Source of the DNA: Roridomyces roridus
Lineage: Eukaryota; Basidiomycota; Agaricomycetes; Agaricales; Mycenaceae
NCBI GenBank assembly: GCA_029378245.1
Contig: JARKIF010000002.1
Location: 682,001 to 746,000, forward strand
DNA length: 64,000 nt
Direction: 5' to 3'
Shown here piece by piece: positions 33,283-43,637 of the stretch. Both the position numbers and the translations under genes were made by a program. The notes under the pieces are model-generated. The model had not been told where the DNA came from. It saw nothing but the letters and a program-made list of their open reading frames with translations, and did not search any database. The stretch's first letter is position 1. Every line of letters starts with the position of its first letter.

Positions 33283-34418
33283 ATGCCCTACACCCACGAC
33301 GGCCGCTTCTCTGCCTGGATCGCCATCGACGGTGTGGAACTACCCGAATACGGTCTTCAAGTGACTTTGGATGCCAAGACGATCACTTGCTGGATCCCGT
33401 CGGAGGTTGGCAAGGCGCGTCGTCTCTGGTCTTTCTTGGTCGTTCTGGCCTTGAATTCTCACTCCGTTCAGAGGTTCTCCGTTCACTGGACAAACTGGAC
33501 ATTTGCGGGCCACACGCGCGGCGACGTCAAGATGGATGGAGTGGATTGTGGCGGACGCCTTTCGCTGGGCTTTTCCGACTCGGACCTCCCGCAGAGTAGC
33601 TTCAAAGACGGTGTCGCGGAAGGTTCGCTGCTCAAGCCATTCATGTTTTCTCAACTGGGTTGAAGTACCGGTGCGTTCCTTCTTCAATTCCTTTCTTGTG
33701 ATTCACAGACGCGTAGAGAATGCGTTCTTCGCTCATTCTTAAGTACGACCACCTTGGCTCCATCAAACTTTCCATACACCCAGTTCAAGTCCTCTCGAAC
33801 AAGGTACCGTGCAACACTGCCCCGAATCTGTTCGCTCTCAAAGTACCCGACCACGAACGCGACAGGCTGGGAGTCACGCAGCAAATCATGTTCGTTTAAT
33901 TCGTGTTCCAAGTTCTCTTCTAACGAGCATGTTTTCAGGTTGGCAGAACCCATTCACAATACGCGTCAGACCTACTCGAGTACCGCCCGTCTGGGACCCG
34001 ATATGGTTACTTTTATCTTCAAATACCGGCCTCTTCGTGCGCTAATTGCCTGCACCCTCCCCCGAGTCGAGTTTGATTTGAATGCAATCTAGATGTTCTC
34101 AAAACCATCGGACTCGTCGGGGACTTGCGCTCCAAGGGACGTAAACGCGAGGGAAAGGAGGAGCCTGCATACGAGCTGCCACCGGTTTTGAACGTACGTC
34201 ACGGCGGTGCTGCAGAGTTATCTTTTTTCTTCTGACGTGCATAATATCAGGAGAAACCTTTCAACATCCCATCGCCGACCGATCTGACGTCTCCTGCCAA
34301 GAAGGCATCTCGCACGGTGAAGGAGGAGCCTGCAGCTGGTCCGAGCCGGGGCTTCGGTCTGGTGCCGCTCCAGGACTCGCACTCTTACATTCCGGGGGAG
34401 TGGCCTCAATGGTCTTGA
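33283..34418 (+). pseudogene. DUF7918 copy D6, probably decaying
   Basis: Exons 1-2 are clear (MPYTHDGRFSAWIAIDG, ITCWIPSEVGK, RFSVHWTN, KMDGVDCGG, FMFSQL). The next exon should begin DDD but reads into TAG just after the expected acceptor near 33708, and the usual HERSKKAVTQQI block is altered to HERDRLGVTQQI. Later exons persist (FIFKYRPL, DVLKTIGLVG, EKPFNIPSPTDLTSP). The tail has one VKEE site and ends GEWPQWS with no VIDLT; a VLT-like end exists in another frame. A frame defect is likely, but an unusual splice could rescue it. Confidence 0.55.
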
Positions 34419-34833
34419 CTTGATTCGCTTCGTTGTTGTAAGTGTACCTTGGCGTCTACGTCTTTTGCGCCTGAGCTACTCGACTGATGAATTTGAAGGT
34501 TGCTGAGTTGTTTTTGTACTTGCATTTCAATTCCACGGATCCTTTCCGCGTTCCTCTGTACCGGTTACTTCTCTGTTGTACATGGTCTTAGTTTCAATCC
34601 CAATCCGAACGTGTATCAATGCCATGCATTTTAAGTTGCATCGCGCCTCGGTGCTGAGTAGAAGCGGAATGATGTGGTAAACAACGCAGGCGGTTCAGGA
34701 CTTCAGAAGTTGCTCGGCGGTCCCGGGATTAGTTAAGTATGTGCAAGAACAAAGCGCGTCGCGACGCACTTCCGGAACAATACGTCATGCCTTGTTGATC
34801 TCACGTGATCGACTCTTCTCTCCTTTCCCCGCC

Positions 34834-37001
34834 ATGCTCAACTCCCCGAACGGCATGTTCTCCGCCTGGATCACAGTCGACGGGGTTGAAACTCCTGAAT
34901 ATCACGTCGAAACCTCCACGGACAACAAGGTCGTCGCCTGCTGGATTGCGTCGGAAACGGGAAAGGTGAGTCGTGGCTCTTCCGAGTCCGAGTCTTCCAA
35001 CCAGGTGCCTACCATCATCGACAGAAATTCTCTATCCACTGGAAGAACTTCGCGTACGCCGCAGACGCCAAGGGCGATATCGAAATCGACGGAACTTCCT
35101 TGTCCGGACGGTTCCTCTATGGAAAGAAGCTTCCTGCCTGCGCGACTAAAGATGGGGTTAGAGAAGGGGAGATGGTTCGCCCGTTTGTGTTTTCTTCGTT
35201 GGCAACTACAGGTGTGTGGACTTCTTGTCTATTCCGAGCTTGTTTAATCCCACCCTCCACTGGCAGACGACGACGATTACTTGCACCACTCATCAAGCGA
35301 GAAACTGGGAACAATAGAACTGAGCATCTACCCCATCGAGGTGTTACCAAGCACTGGAAATGTGAAGAGAAAGCGCGCTCAAGCTCTGGATAATATTACG
35401 GTCCACGAACGCAGCAAGAAGGCTGCCAGTGTTACACAGCAGATAGCGTTGGTTTCCAAGATTCAAATTGACCCGGAGACACGTTGATGTACGGTTTCTA
35501 CTATAGTTTGGGTGCCCCCGAGCCCGACAGAAAATGTAAGGTCAAGAAAACGCGTCATTCGGGACCGAACCTTGTCAAATTTTGTTTCAAATATCGTCCG
35601 ATAGGTGAGCACGCGTACGCACCTTCTTTCCGTGGGCCTTTGACTAATTAACCTCCGTCGAAGACGTCCTGCAAGCAGACGGTATCGCGCCCGCACCAAA
35701 GACGCTCAAGCGCAAGACGTCTCCTGAACCGCCCACACCAGGAGATGATCAAGGAGACAAAAAGGAACCTTTACGCGTGCGTGGCTTGTGCATTTCTTGC
35801 GATCTCCAACTGACATGATGATGTTTCCAGAATAAACTCAACGCCGTCGAAACCAACTTACTCCAGAAGTGTCATGAAACCAGCGCTTGCCGACTGATCC
35901 GGTGATGCCATCACCGCCATCAGCTACGGATCACGAGATTCGTTATCATCAACAAACGTACGTTCGGTCCACGCACGACAAGTCCTTCCTCGAGAGATGG
36001 ATGTCGCCCGCCTGAACAAGGAGTGGGTAGTCCCAGAGGAACTACCACTCGGATACGAGGGCAGCAGTACATGCCCGGCGCGGGAAGGGTTGCTAGGACA
36101 GAACCCGACGAAGGGTCCCAAACACATGTCAACCAGTGGAGGGACAGAAGTACATGCCCGGCGAAACATGGGTTCTTGATATAGAACCCATCGCGCAGTG
36201 TTAGAACCCAACGAGGGGTTCAAACACAGTCACACACGAACGATAGGACAACAGTACTTGTCCAGCGCGGGAAGGGAAGGGTTGCTAGGACAGAACCCGA
36301 CGCGCCGTGTTAGAACCCGACGAGGGGTTCAAACACAGTCACACAACATCCTCGGCATGATCCAGTGATCATGCCAAGGAGGGGTAACCTATAGGGTTAC
36401 AGGGGACACTCCACTTAACTCTATTAAGAGAGGAGCCGCGTAGGGGTAATTAAGGGTCAGGGACCGATCGTACAGGAGAACGCTCCTGAGGGATTTAGTA
36501 TTTATAATTGGGTAGAATCTCATGTACAGTAGATTCTACCTCGTCTATTCTCCAGCGATACTCTGGCTTGCCGGTTTCCCCCTCTCGTCTTAGAACCCGA
36601 CATCTCAGTATTCGACTTGGTCTTCATTCACATATTCGACACGACTACTGGTCTCGCACCTGCACTACTAGTTCCCCTGTGCTCGACGACCCTGCAGCCT
36701 GAGGCCTTGCGTCTGGCCTCTTGCATTGCAGATCCCACTCATTTCGTCTGGTGCTTGACTACATCATCCCATCCCTGGTCGTGTCCGAATCACCGTCACC
36801 TTCCTGTCGTACCCGGCCGCGTTACCGAGCGTGATCCGAGCGTGATCCGATCACCGGCATGTCGGCCTAGGCGCTGTCGTTGACAAGAAGGAGAAGAATA
36901 TGCGCGTCAAAGCTGGAGGCGATGAGGAGCCCTGGAGAAAGAACAAGAGAATCAAGGTGGAGGGGAGTCGGACGAGCGCCGAGGTCATTGATCTGACTTG
37001 A
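34834..37001 (+). pseudogene. DUF7918 copy D7, last exon split by LTR element
   Basis: The core is intact: MLNSPNGMFSAWITVDG, VACWIASETGK, KFSIHWKN, FVFSSLATTDDDDY, LGTIELSIYPIEV, VHERSKKAASVTQQIA, FCFKYRPIDVLQADGIAP. The last exon starts NKLNAVETNLLQK and is broken by a 1,016-bp element (35870-36885). The remaining tail (KEKNMRVKAGG, IKVE, SAEVIDLT, stop 36999-37001) continues beyond it. As it stands, translation ends within the element after about 11 foreign residues, so a tail-less core protein is possible. Confidence 0.82.
35870..36885. mobile_element. 1,016-bp LTR-type insertion in D7
   Basis: Begins TGTCATGA and ends GTTGACA (TGTCA...TGACA), with a 5-bp TSD, AGAAG, at 35865-35869 and 36886-36890. 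The interior has repeated blocks (GGTTGCTAGGACAGAACCC near 36089 and 36281; GAGGGGTTCAAACACAGTC near 36213 and 36323) and a TATA-like TATTTATAA near 36500. No gag or pol, so it is best read as a solo LTR. A nested smaller LTR (TGTTAGAACCCGAC... to ...TTAGAACCCGACA, about 36309-36603) is possible. Confidence 0.75.
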
Positions 37002-37421
37002 CGGTGTTGTAATTGAGTATTCCTGTCTTTGCGAGTCTCCAAGTTTAACGCAATTAAATCACAAATGTTCCAATCCAGTGAATTGGCACAAGTGTCGGAC
37101 TGGCCGTGAACTCGAGTGGACGCAGCGGGACGCAGAATGATCTGGAGCATGCCGAGAGGCTCAGTTTTTGATGGCCGGCCCCTGGGCCGAGATGACTCTT
37201 TCTCTCACCATCAATTCACCATACACAGTAATTCTCCGCCGCAAGTGTCCGCAACGACGTCCGAGGCCAATCATGACTTTTACTCACCGTTCTGGCCGAA
37301 TGAGTCAATGGCACCCGCGACCGAATGTCTAAGCGACGTCGGCGACCTGAAAGGCTGAATCAGCTTTACCGATCCGATGCAGCCATAAAACTCGGCCGTT
37401 CTTTCTCAACCATGGCTTCCA

Positions 37422-40400
37422 ATGGCAGCAAAAAAACTCTTCTGCTTTGCTCTTCTCACGACTGGTGCCATCGCCACCACCGACTTCAACGTCCAACCCT
37501 TCAAAATTGATCTCAGCGGCGAGATTCCACGACTGCACTCGCTCGTCAACAACTCTCGTCTTCCTGCCCAGGCGCTGTACGACGTCGGGCAGGATAAAGG
37601 CATCGAGCTCGATTTTCTCGCGCAGCTCAAAAGTGAATGGGTGGGCAGCTATGATTGGGAGAGTCAGCAAGCAGAATTGAATGAGTGGGTCGCTAATTTT
37701 GGCGGAGTGCAGAACGCTAATTGGGACGCAGATTCGCCCATTTTACGGCGGATATCGAAGGCATCCAAATCCATTTTGTACACGAAAAGTCGACGGGCCC
37801 TCATGGGGCCCGGAGAATTTACCGCAGCTGCCGCCGTGGCGGTACTTGGCGGTACTTGGCGGTACTTTGTGTGCCGCAGGTGCTTTTCCCGGCCCCAGGA
37901 TACTTAATTTGGGTTTTAGATGTGTGTATACAGCAGGTGTGTCATAGCTTGAGTGAGTCCGAGCAATATCCAAGTCAAAGGACTTGAAATTTTGTCAAAG
38001 TTGCGGTACTCGGCGGTAAATTACCCAAGTGATGGGCGTCACTCGGCGGTAATCAAGGCGGTACCTCGGCGGTAAAGTGACCTCTCGGCGGTACCACTGG
38101 CGGCAGTTGGCGGCACACGGCGGCAAGAAGAAATGCGTGACAGGCGGCAGTGTGACTACTCGGCGGTACATTGGCGGCTCAGCGGCAGCATGTGGCGGCG
38201 GTATGGGGCGGCACTCTACATATGCATCCCGGCTTCTACGACCTCTTGCACATGCTACGGCAGCCCTTGGACCTCACTGTGTTCCTATAACTTCGGTCCT
38301 CGGCCAGCTGCTTATCAATAATACTCACTGTTGGAGAACCTGAACTTCTGTGCGTGTCAATCTCTCAATTGGAATCACAGATAGATTTCTTTGCTCGGGG
38401 CAGAGCTAGTCTTCAAATTTACCGAGGAATTGACCCTGAGTCGAGGCAGCTCCTGTGCTCACCAGGTATCATCACCTTCAATATTACCACCATCCGAAAT
38501 TCAACTTCGTTTCCGGCTTCGCTCGAGCCATCCCTGCGACGGAGGTAGCTGTGTGGGTGCGCTCGTGCCGGTCCCAACTTTCCTGGTATTGTAAACGATG
38601 TTCGAGAAAGTTACTGTGGCTGACACTCAACTTGAGAGAGCAGGCTAACTCGGGCTTGACTCGCGCAGGCACGCCGCTCCGAGTCGAGCATGTGTTGGCT
38701 CGGTGGCTTGTGATCCAGTTTATGTTGAAACGTTCAGTAACTGATGGCACTACATTGAATATTGCTGGCGGGACATTGAGAATGGTGCTGAAGATCCATC
38801 AGAAGTATCTGAATTATCGAAACTTGATCGAAACCATTCAAATGATCTTCGGGCACGCTGTTGGGAGTCGGCTCGGGCTTTTCAAGAGTAGCTTCGACAC
38901 ATTCCTATAGCTGTAAATCATTGTTTCCGCCGTCCTAAAAAACATAGCTGCCTGAAAAGGTTTGGTTGAATTTGATTGTATCCTCCTTTGCAACCCGAAT
39001 ATTGTGCCACATCTCTCGAGTTTACCAGCAATCTATACTTCAGGAAGAGTTTACTGCGACTTACTAAGATTCAAAAAATCTTCAACTTACCGCACAGTGG
39101 AGTAGCGGTACTCGGCGGTACTGAGTGTCACAGTGCCGCTGTCACGCGGTCACTTTACCGCCGTGATTTAGCGGTAATGGCGGCACCGGCGGTACCGGCG
39201 GTAAATTCCCGCTATGAATATAGTGGGTTTTTGTGGTACAGTGACCCTAAAAAACACTACTTTCGAAAATTGGCGGGGTGATGCATTTTCTTATGTCAGC
39301 TTACTACCATCTGATTGATCCACTGATTCATTTGACTCCTTTCGATCGAGGTTGCCACCCTCTCCAAACCCTCTTTTCCCTCTCTCCTACATATTCGCTC
39401 CTGCCTATTTATCCAGTTCTCTCCTTACTCTTCCGAATGCTACTTCTTCCTGGTGTCTTCCGTTGGGTTTGTCACGTCCCAATTCCATCGCTTCCAGATT
39501 CTTCCCTGGAGTTCCGTGGACTGTCCGACTGTCAAGGCAGGGCTGTTTCATGCCGGGCCGACTTGACGACTTGGCTGTTCTTTGCTGCTGCTGCAAGGGG
39601 CTACGTGCTGCGTCCACACACCTCGATATGAACATCCCCAACGTGGGTGACATTCACGGCGCCGCCTCCAGCCTGAGGTCCCGCCGCGCTGTTTGCGGGC
39701 CTCTGCATCATTGCTCTCAAGGTATACAAGTTCAACGCCCATAAAACATAAAACCAAGAAAGACCTTCTGCTAGAAACCTGCGCTTCAGACACCGACCAG
39801 CCTCCGCCGTCCGGCAACTCCAGATCCTCGCGTTCCCTGTCCGAGCCCCGCTGAGAGGACCTGGAGCATGAACATAATGTCCGTATCCCCCATCAAGGGT
39901 TTGCCACTTTGTCTCCTGGTCGGAGGTCCGGAGCGCAATCGGCGAGGTTGGCGAAAAGCCGCAACACCAAAATAGTGAGGTACTCGCGCAAGGACACATG
40001 GTAAGCTGAATTCCGCATTGGGGATGCTAACGAAATCAACGGATAAGTTACGGACGCGATTCAGATGAAGAACTGTGTTGCAGCTGCAAGGAGGCACTGA
40101 TTCGGTCCGGGGAAGACCATGATGACGGCGCTTTGGGACTATGCAGAGGCATCTTCGCAGCCAGGGCGTTCGCAAGATCTGTTGGACAAGTCTGCCAAAA
40201 GCGCTCGCCATTGCACTATTTGCCACACATAGCTCCTGAGTGGAGCGAAGCAGGAGGCCTAATGCGAACTGGTCGGCGCGTGCGCGTCGAGCAGTGAAGC
40301 TTTAGGCCGACCCCAGTCATATATACATAATAAGTAAATCTCGATGCTCTTGTCGTAGTACCTTTGGTTCTATTTTTCACGCCGCTCGGAATACCAATAG

Positions 40401-41525
40401 TGGGGGGGAAAAAAAATCAAGCTACAGTAAGTATCTAAAGTAAGTAGCCGCGAGACCTGCCAATGTGACATAGCGGGCACTGCCGCGAAGCGGGCTACAC
40501 AAATCATTCACCATGCCCACCCTCATGCCATTCCGATCATCCTGATGCATGGATGGCCGGGTACGATATCCCCTCCGCAATCCATTGCTTCGTTCGTGGC
40601 TAAACGACTCGACAGGCTCCTTCTCCGAATTTGCACCTATCATCAAACCACTCTCACAAACTGGCAAAACGTCGACGGGGAAGAACGTCTCGTTCAACGT
40701 CGTCGTCCCTTCCCTGCCTGGTTTTGTCTTCTCTTCGCCGGCGACCAGTGCGAACTGGACGTATCGCGATACGGCGCGGGTTTTCAATACCCTCATGACA
40801 GAAGTGTTGGGATACTCGACATACTCGATACATGGGACTGATTGGGTATGATTTTCGTACACATCTCCCAGACATATTTACTGACATTCAGAGCCGCGCA
40901 TTTCTCATTCCTCCCATTCGTATCGCCCTCGCCGGAAGATCTTGCCGCCAAGAATATAACGATTTCCTCAGTTCAAAATGTGACCGAGCGCAAAGGCGAT
41001 TTGTTCGCTTCGATTGGGTTTTCGTACTTCAACGAGTCGGCGCAGAAGGTGGGTAGCAGTCCATTCCTCAAGACCGACGCTTCATTCATTCTTTCCCAGC
41101 CGAACGATATCGGGTTGGCTTTGTATGACAGCCCTACAGGACAGCTTGCGTGGATCGCAGCGAAGATGAAACTTTGGTCCGACCCCCGCGCTGGCACCCC
41201 ACCCTCTCAACTCACCTCCACCGCAATCCTCACCGCCGTCTCTCTCTACTACCTCACCTCAACTTTCCTCTCCTCCATCTGGATTTACGGCTCCAACCCC
41301 GCGGTCTTCCGCACAGAATACACACCCGCACCGACGGACGCACCGTTTTTGTTCAGCCAGTTTGAATATAATTCAGGGCTGTGGCCGGAGGAATATGTGG
41401 CTAATGTGACGAACAACCTTGTGAGGTATGTTGTGCATGATTTTGGGGGCCATTTTCCCGGGTTGGATAACCCTCCGGCTTTACTGGAGGATATTCGAGA
41501 GATTGGGGAGCATTTTGGGGTTTGA
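37422..41525 (+). pseudogene. Secreted epoxide hydrolase-like protein EH2, dead copy
   Basis: Exon 1 (37422-37682) encodes a signal peptide (MAAKKLFCFALLTTGAIAT) and the EHN start. A GT-AG intron joins LNE to FAHFTADIEG. The second exon is split after EKSTGP by a 2.7 kb insertion (37806-40519) and resumes at HAIPI-like codons and HGWPGTISPP. A further lesion removes about 51 nt encoding GSAVGYSLYKSFNTSVR right after the nucleophile segment GTDW, which shifts the frame. The 3' part (NITISSVQNV to EIGEHFGV, stop near 41523) is well preserved and lacks the nonsense codons and MITE of EH1. Confidence 0.85.
37806..40519. mobile_element. 2.7 kb insertion in EH2, GGCGGTA-rich element plus unknown part
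   Basis: An 8-bp duplication, CCCTCATG, at 37798-37805 and 40520-40527 brackets the insertion. Its first 1.4 kb (about 37813-39210) has imperfect inverted ends (GAGAATTTACCGC / GGGAATTTACCGC) and dense GGCGGTA/TACCGCC words near both ends, like hAT subterminal binding sites. 39211-40519 has no clear ends. Open frames at 38455-38910 and 39601-40226 are unassigned. The two parts may be nested insertions. Confidence 0.6.
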
Positions 41526-41877
41526 GTGAGCGAGTTGGTTGATATTTGTAGATCTAGAATGAATGTGATGAATCTGTTCGGCTGGCTTCACAAGTCTCTT
41601 TCGGATCTGGACTTGAGATCCTCATTCATCTGTTCTCCTTTGAAGTGTAGAGGATTTCACAAGCCTGTAATCGAAAAGAACGAAGAGTGCAGTGAGGGAT
41701 CATCGAGCTACCGCAAAGGGCCGGTTACGTTTCGATCAGACGCGTCTTCCTCCCGCCATCACTTTCTTTCCGAGTCCTCTCGTCTTTCTTTTCATTCTGT
41801 CTCCCCGGGCGTAACCAACGTCGAATCCGACGAGTCCCACGAACAGTCCTCCGCTGGCAAGACTCATTTCTCCCAAC

Positions 41878-42807
41878 ATGGATTGTACGCGTTCTTCTTG
41901 TCTTGTGCCAAAGTACTGTTGTCCGACCGTAAACAGCTGGTGCTGCGCATCTCGGACCCATTCCGCACCATCCATCCTTTTACGGCGCACCTCCTCCTCC
42001 TCCTCCGACGGTGCCTCAAGGCGACTACTACCCATACGCGCTGGGCCCATTATCCTTAGGGCCGCTGCTGAACTTCCCACCGGCGACGACAGCGCCGATG
42101 ATGTATTATCGTCCTACGCCTGCACCCATGCCCATGGCGATGCCTATTAGTATCCCTGGGTCCATTCCGATGACCATCCCTGGTGCGTCTCGGTTGATTC
42201 TGCTCCAACGCGCTACTAACGCAACGCAAAGTGTACGCACCCGCCCCCGTTGTCAATTCCACTTCCAACTGGAATCTCAACCCGCCGACGCTGATGACCA
42301 ACACGACGAATCTGACACGGAAACGCAAATTCGACAATCCCGCCTGGGAAAACGACGCCTTCAACTCCAATTCTTCTTCCATGCCACTGGACGAGTACCC
42401 CGATCCGCTCGCGTGCTATCCCAGCGGCTTTGGAAGGGACGCGAACGCTGCTTCCAGGGTTTGTGTGGTTAAATTCTTGCGTAGGGCCCGATCTAACCTC
42501 AGTTGCAGATCCTCAAGAGGCGTCGTGTTGAGGAGTACCCCATCCACATGAACGGGTATACAGAGCCGGTAGGCCGTGTGTTGCATTCTAAAGTCATGCC
42601 ACCTCACAAGCGCGTTCCTAGCAATTCCTGTGCGCCGGCTGCAAGAGGGAGTACTTCCAGATCGCCGACCATTTCCGAGGGCTTGATTACAACTCGCCAT
42701 GCGCGGCGCAGGTGTTCCATGTGAAGGTCGGGTACGGTAAATGGGGAGGCGGGATTTCGTATCCGGTGTGGGCGAAGGAGAATGCGGGAGCTCAGTGGGC
42801 ACTGTGA
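41878..42807 (+). CDS. Proline-rich protein with C-terminal CxxC domain, copy 2
   Basis: Paralogue of the gene at 13937-15003, in the opposite orientation. The first ATG in frame is at 41878 (MD before a GTACGC donor). Homology extends upstream (PTNSPPLARLISPN) but the ancestral start codon is gone and a TAA lies at 41812, so the N-terminus is shortened. Then SGAAHLGPIPHHPSFYGAPP, YYPYALGPLSLGPLL, MMYYRP, TRKRKFDN, LDEYPDPLA, DANAASR, ILKRRRVEEYP, and the final exon FLCAGCKREYFQIADHF ... KWGGGISYPVW, stop at 42805-42807. All introns are supported. Basic motifs suggest a nuclear location. Confidence 0.65.
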
Positions 42808-42849
42808 GGCTTTCAATATGTCATACCTGTTTGAATACTATGTCTTGAA

Positions 42850-43030
42850 TACTATAGACCAAACTGTTGTACCTACACTAGATGATATTCGTTCAACCTT
42901 CAAGTTCTAAAGAAGAAAAAGATCAGCTCACGCCACTCTACTGCTGCGTGAACTTACGGAACTTGTCCTCGTCCATGTTGCCAGCAGCTTGACCTTTGCA
43001 CGAATCCGCGTCCCACAATCCGGGCTTAGG
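42850..43030 (-). pseudogene. SDR 3' end fragment, inverted
   Basis: Minus-strand match to the SDR terminus (CGTRIRAKVKLL, NMDEDKFRKF) and its 3' UTR. It converges on CxxC gene 2 exactly as SDR2 and the scrap at 13741 converge on the left-side CxxC sequences. Confidence 0.75.
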
Positions 43031-43152
43031 CGCAGACAAACACAGACGAACTCGAAAACCAACTGGGCCAAGAAAAATATTGGAGGCAAGATTGAAGATA
43101 ATTCCAATTTCTAAATATTCTCCGAGGCATCCATCTCAGGTGCTATGTAAAT

Positions 43153-43637
43153 CAGTGTTCTCCCTAAGGGTTAGACCTTAATTAAGGTTAAGGCTTAAAT
43201 AGGCCTTAAGCCTAGGGCTTAACTCACAAAGAAAATCATCTTAAGCCTTATTTAAGGGTAATGATGGCATCAAAGTTGTGATCAAAGGCGGCGGGTCGGC
43301 ATATGCTGGGCGGCAAAGGCTCTTGATTTATGTGGTCCGTTGAAAATCCAATCGAACACGATGATGATGCATCAATGATGGGCCGAGGGCCCGAGACTAG
43401 CAGTGAACCAAGGCATTTTGAACCGTCAAAGGTGTTGAGAGCAGATTGGTGGTCAAGGTACAACTTGAAACCGCTCATCACGTACTCGTAAGCACTCGCA
43501 TGCGAAAAAGTCCTTGGAAAAAAATTCCAAAATATTTGTCTTAAGGCCTTAATTTGCACCCTTAACTTAAGCTTATTGAGGGCCTAAGGGCTTAAGCTGG
43601 GGAAACACCCTTAATAAGGGGCTTAAGGAGAACACTG
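43153..43637. mobile_element. 485-bp hAT-type MITE (CAGTGTTCTCC ends)
   Basis: The ends CAGTGTTCTCC and GGAGAACACTG are exact inverted repeats, with subterminal CTTAAG/CCTTAA words. The 8-bp TSD ATGTAAAT is at 43145-43152 and 43638-43645. It interrupts the final codons of 7TM-D (VIYI...). Confidence 0.93.

Noticed and set aside
37840..38200. GGCGGTA repeats as a CRISPR-like array
   Set aside because: Irregular spacing, mixed orientation and eukaryotic context; they are subterminal transposon repeats.
38455..38910. 151-codon ORF in the EH2 insertion
   Set aside because: No recognisable domain and inside a transposon; kept only as part of the element.
39601..40226. Overlapping minus-strand ORFs in the EH2 insertion
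   Set aside because: No family match and no supported gene structure.
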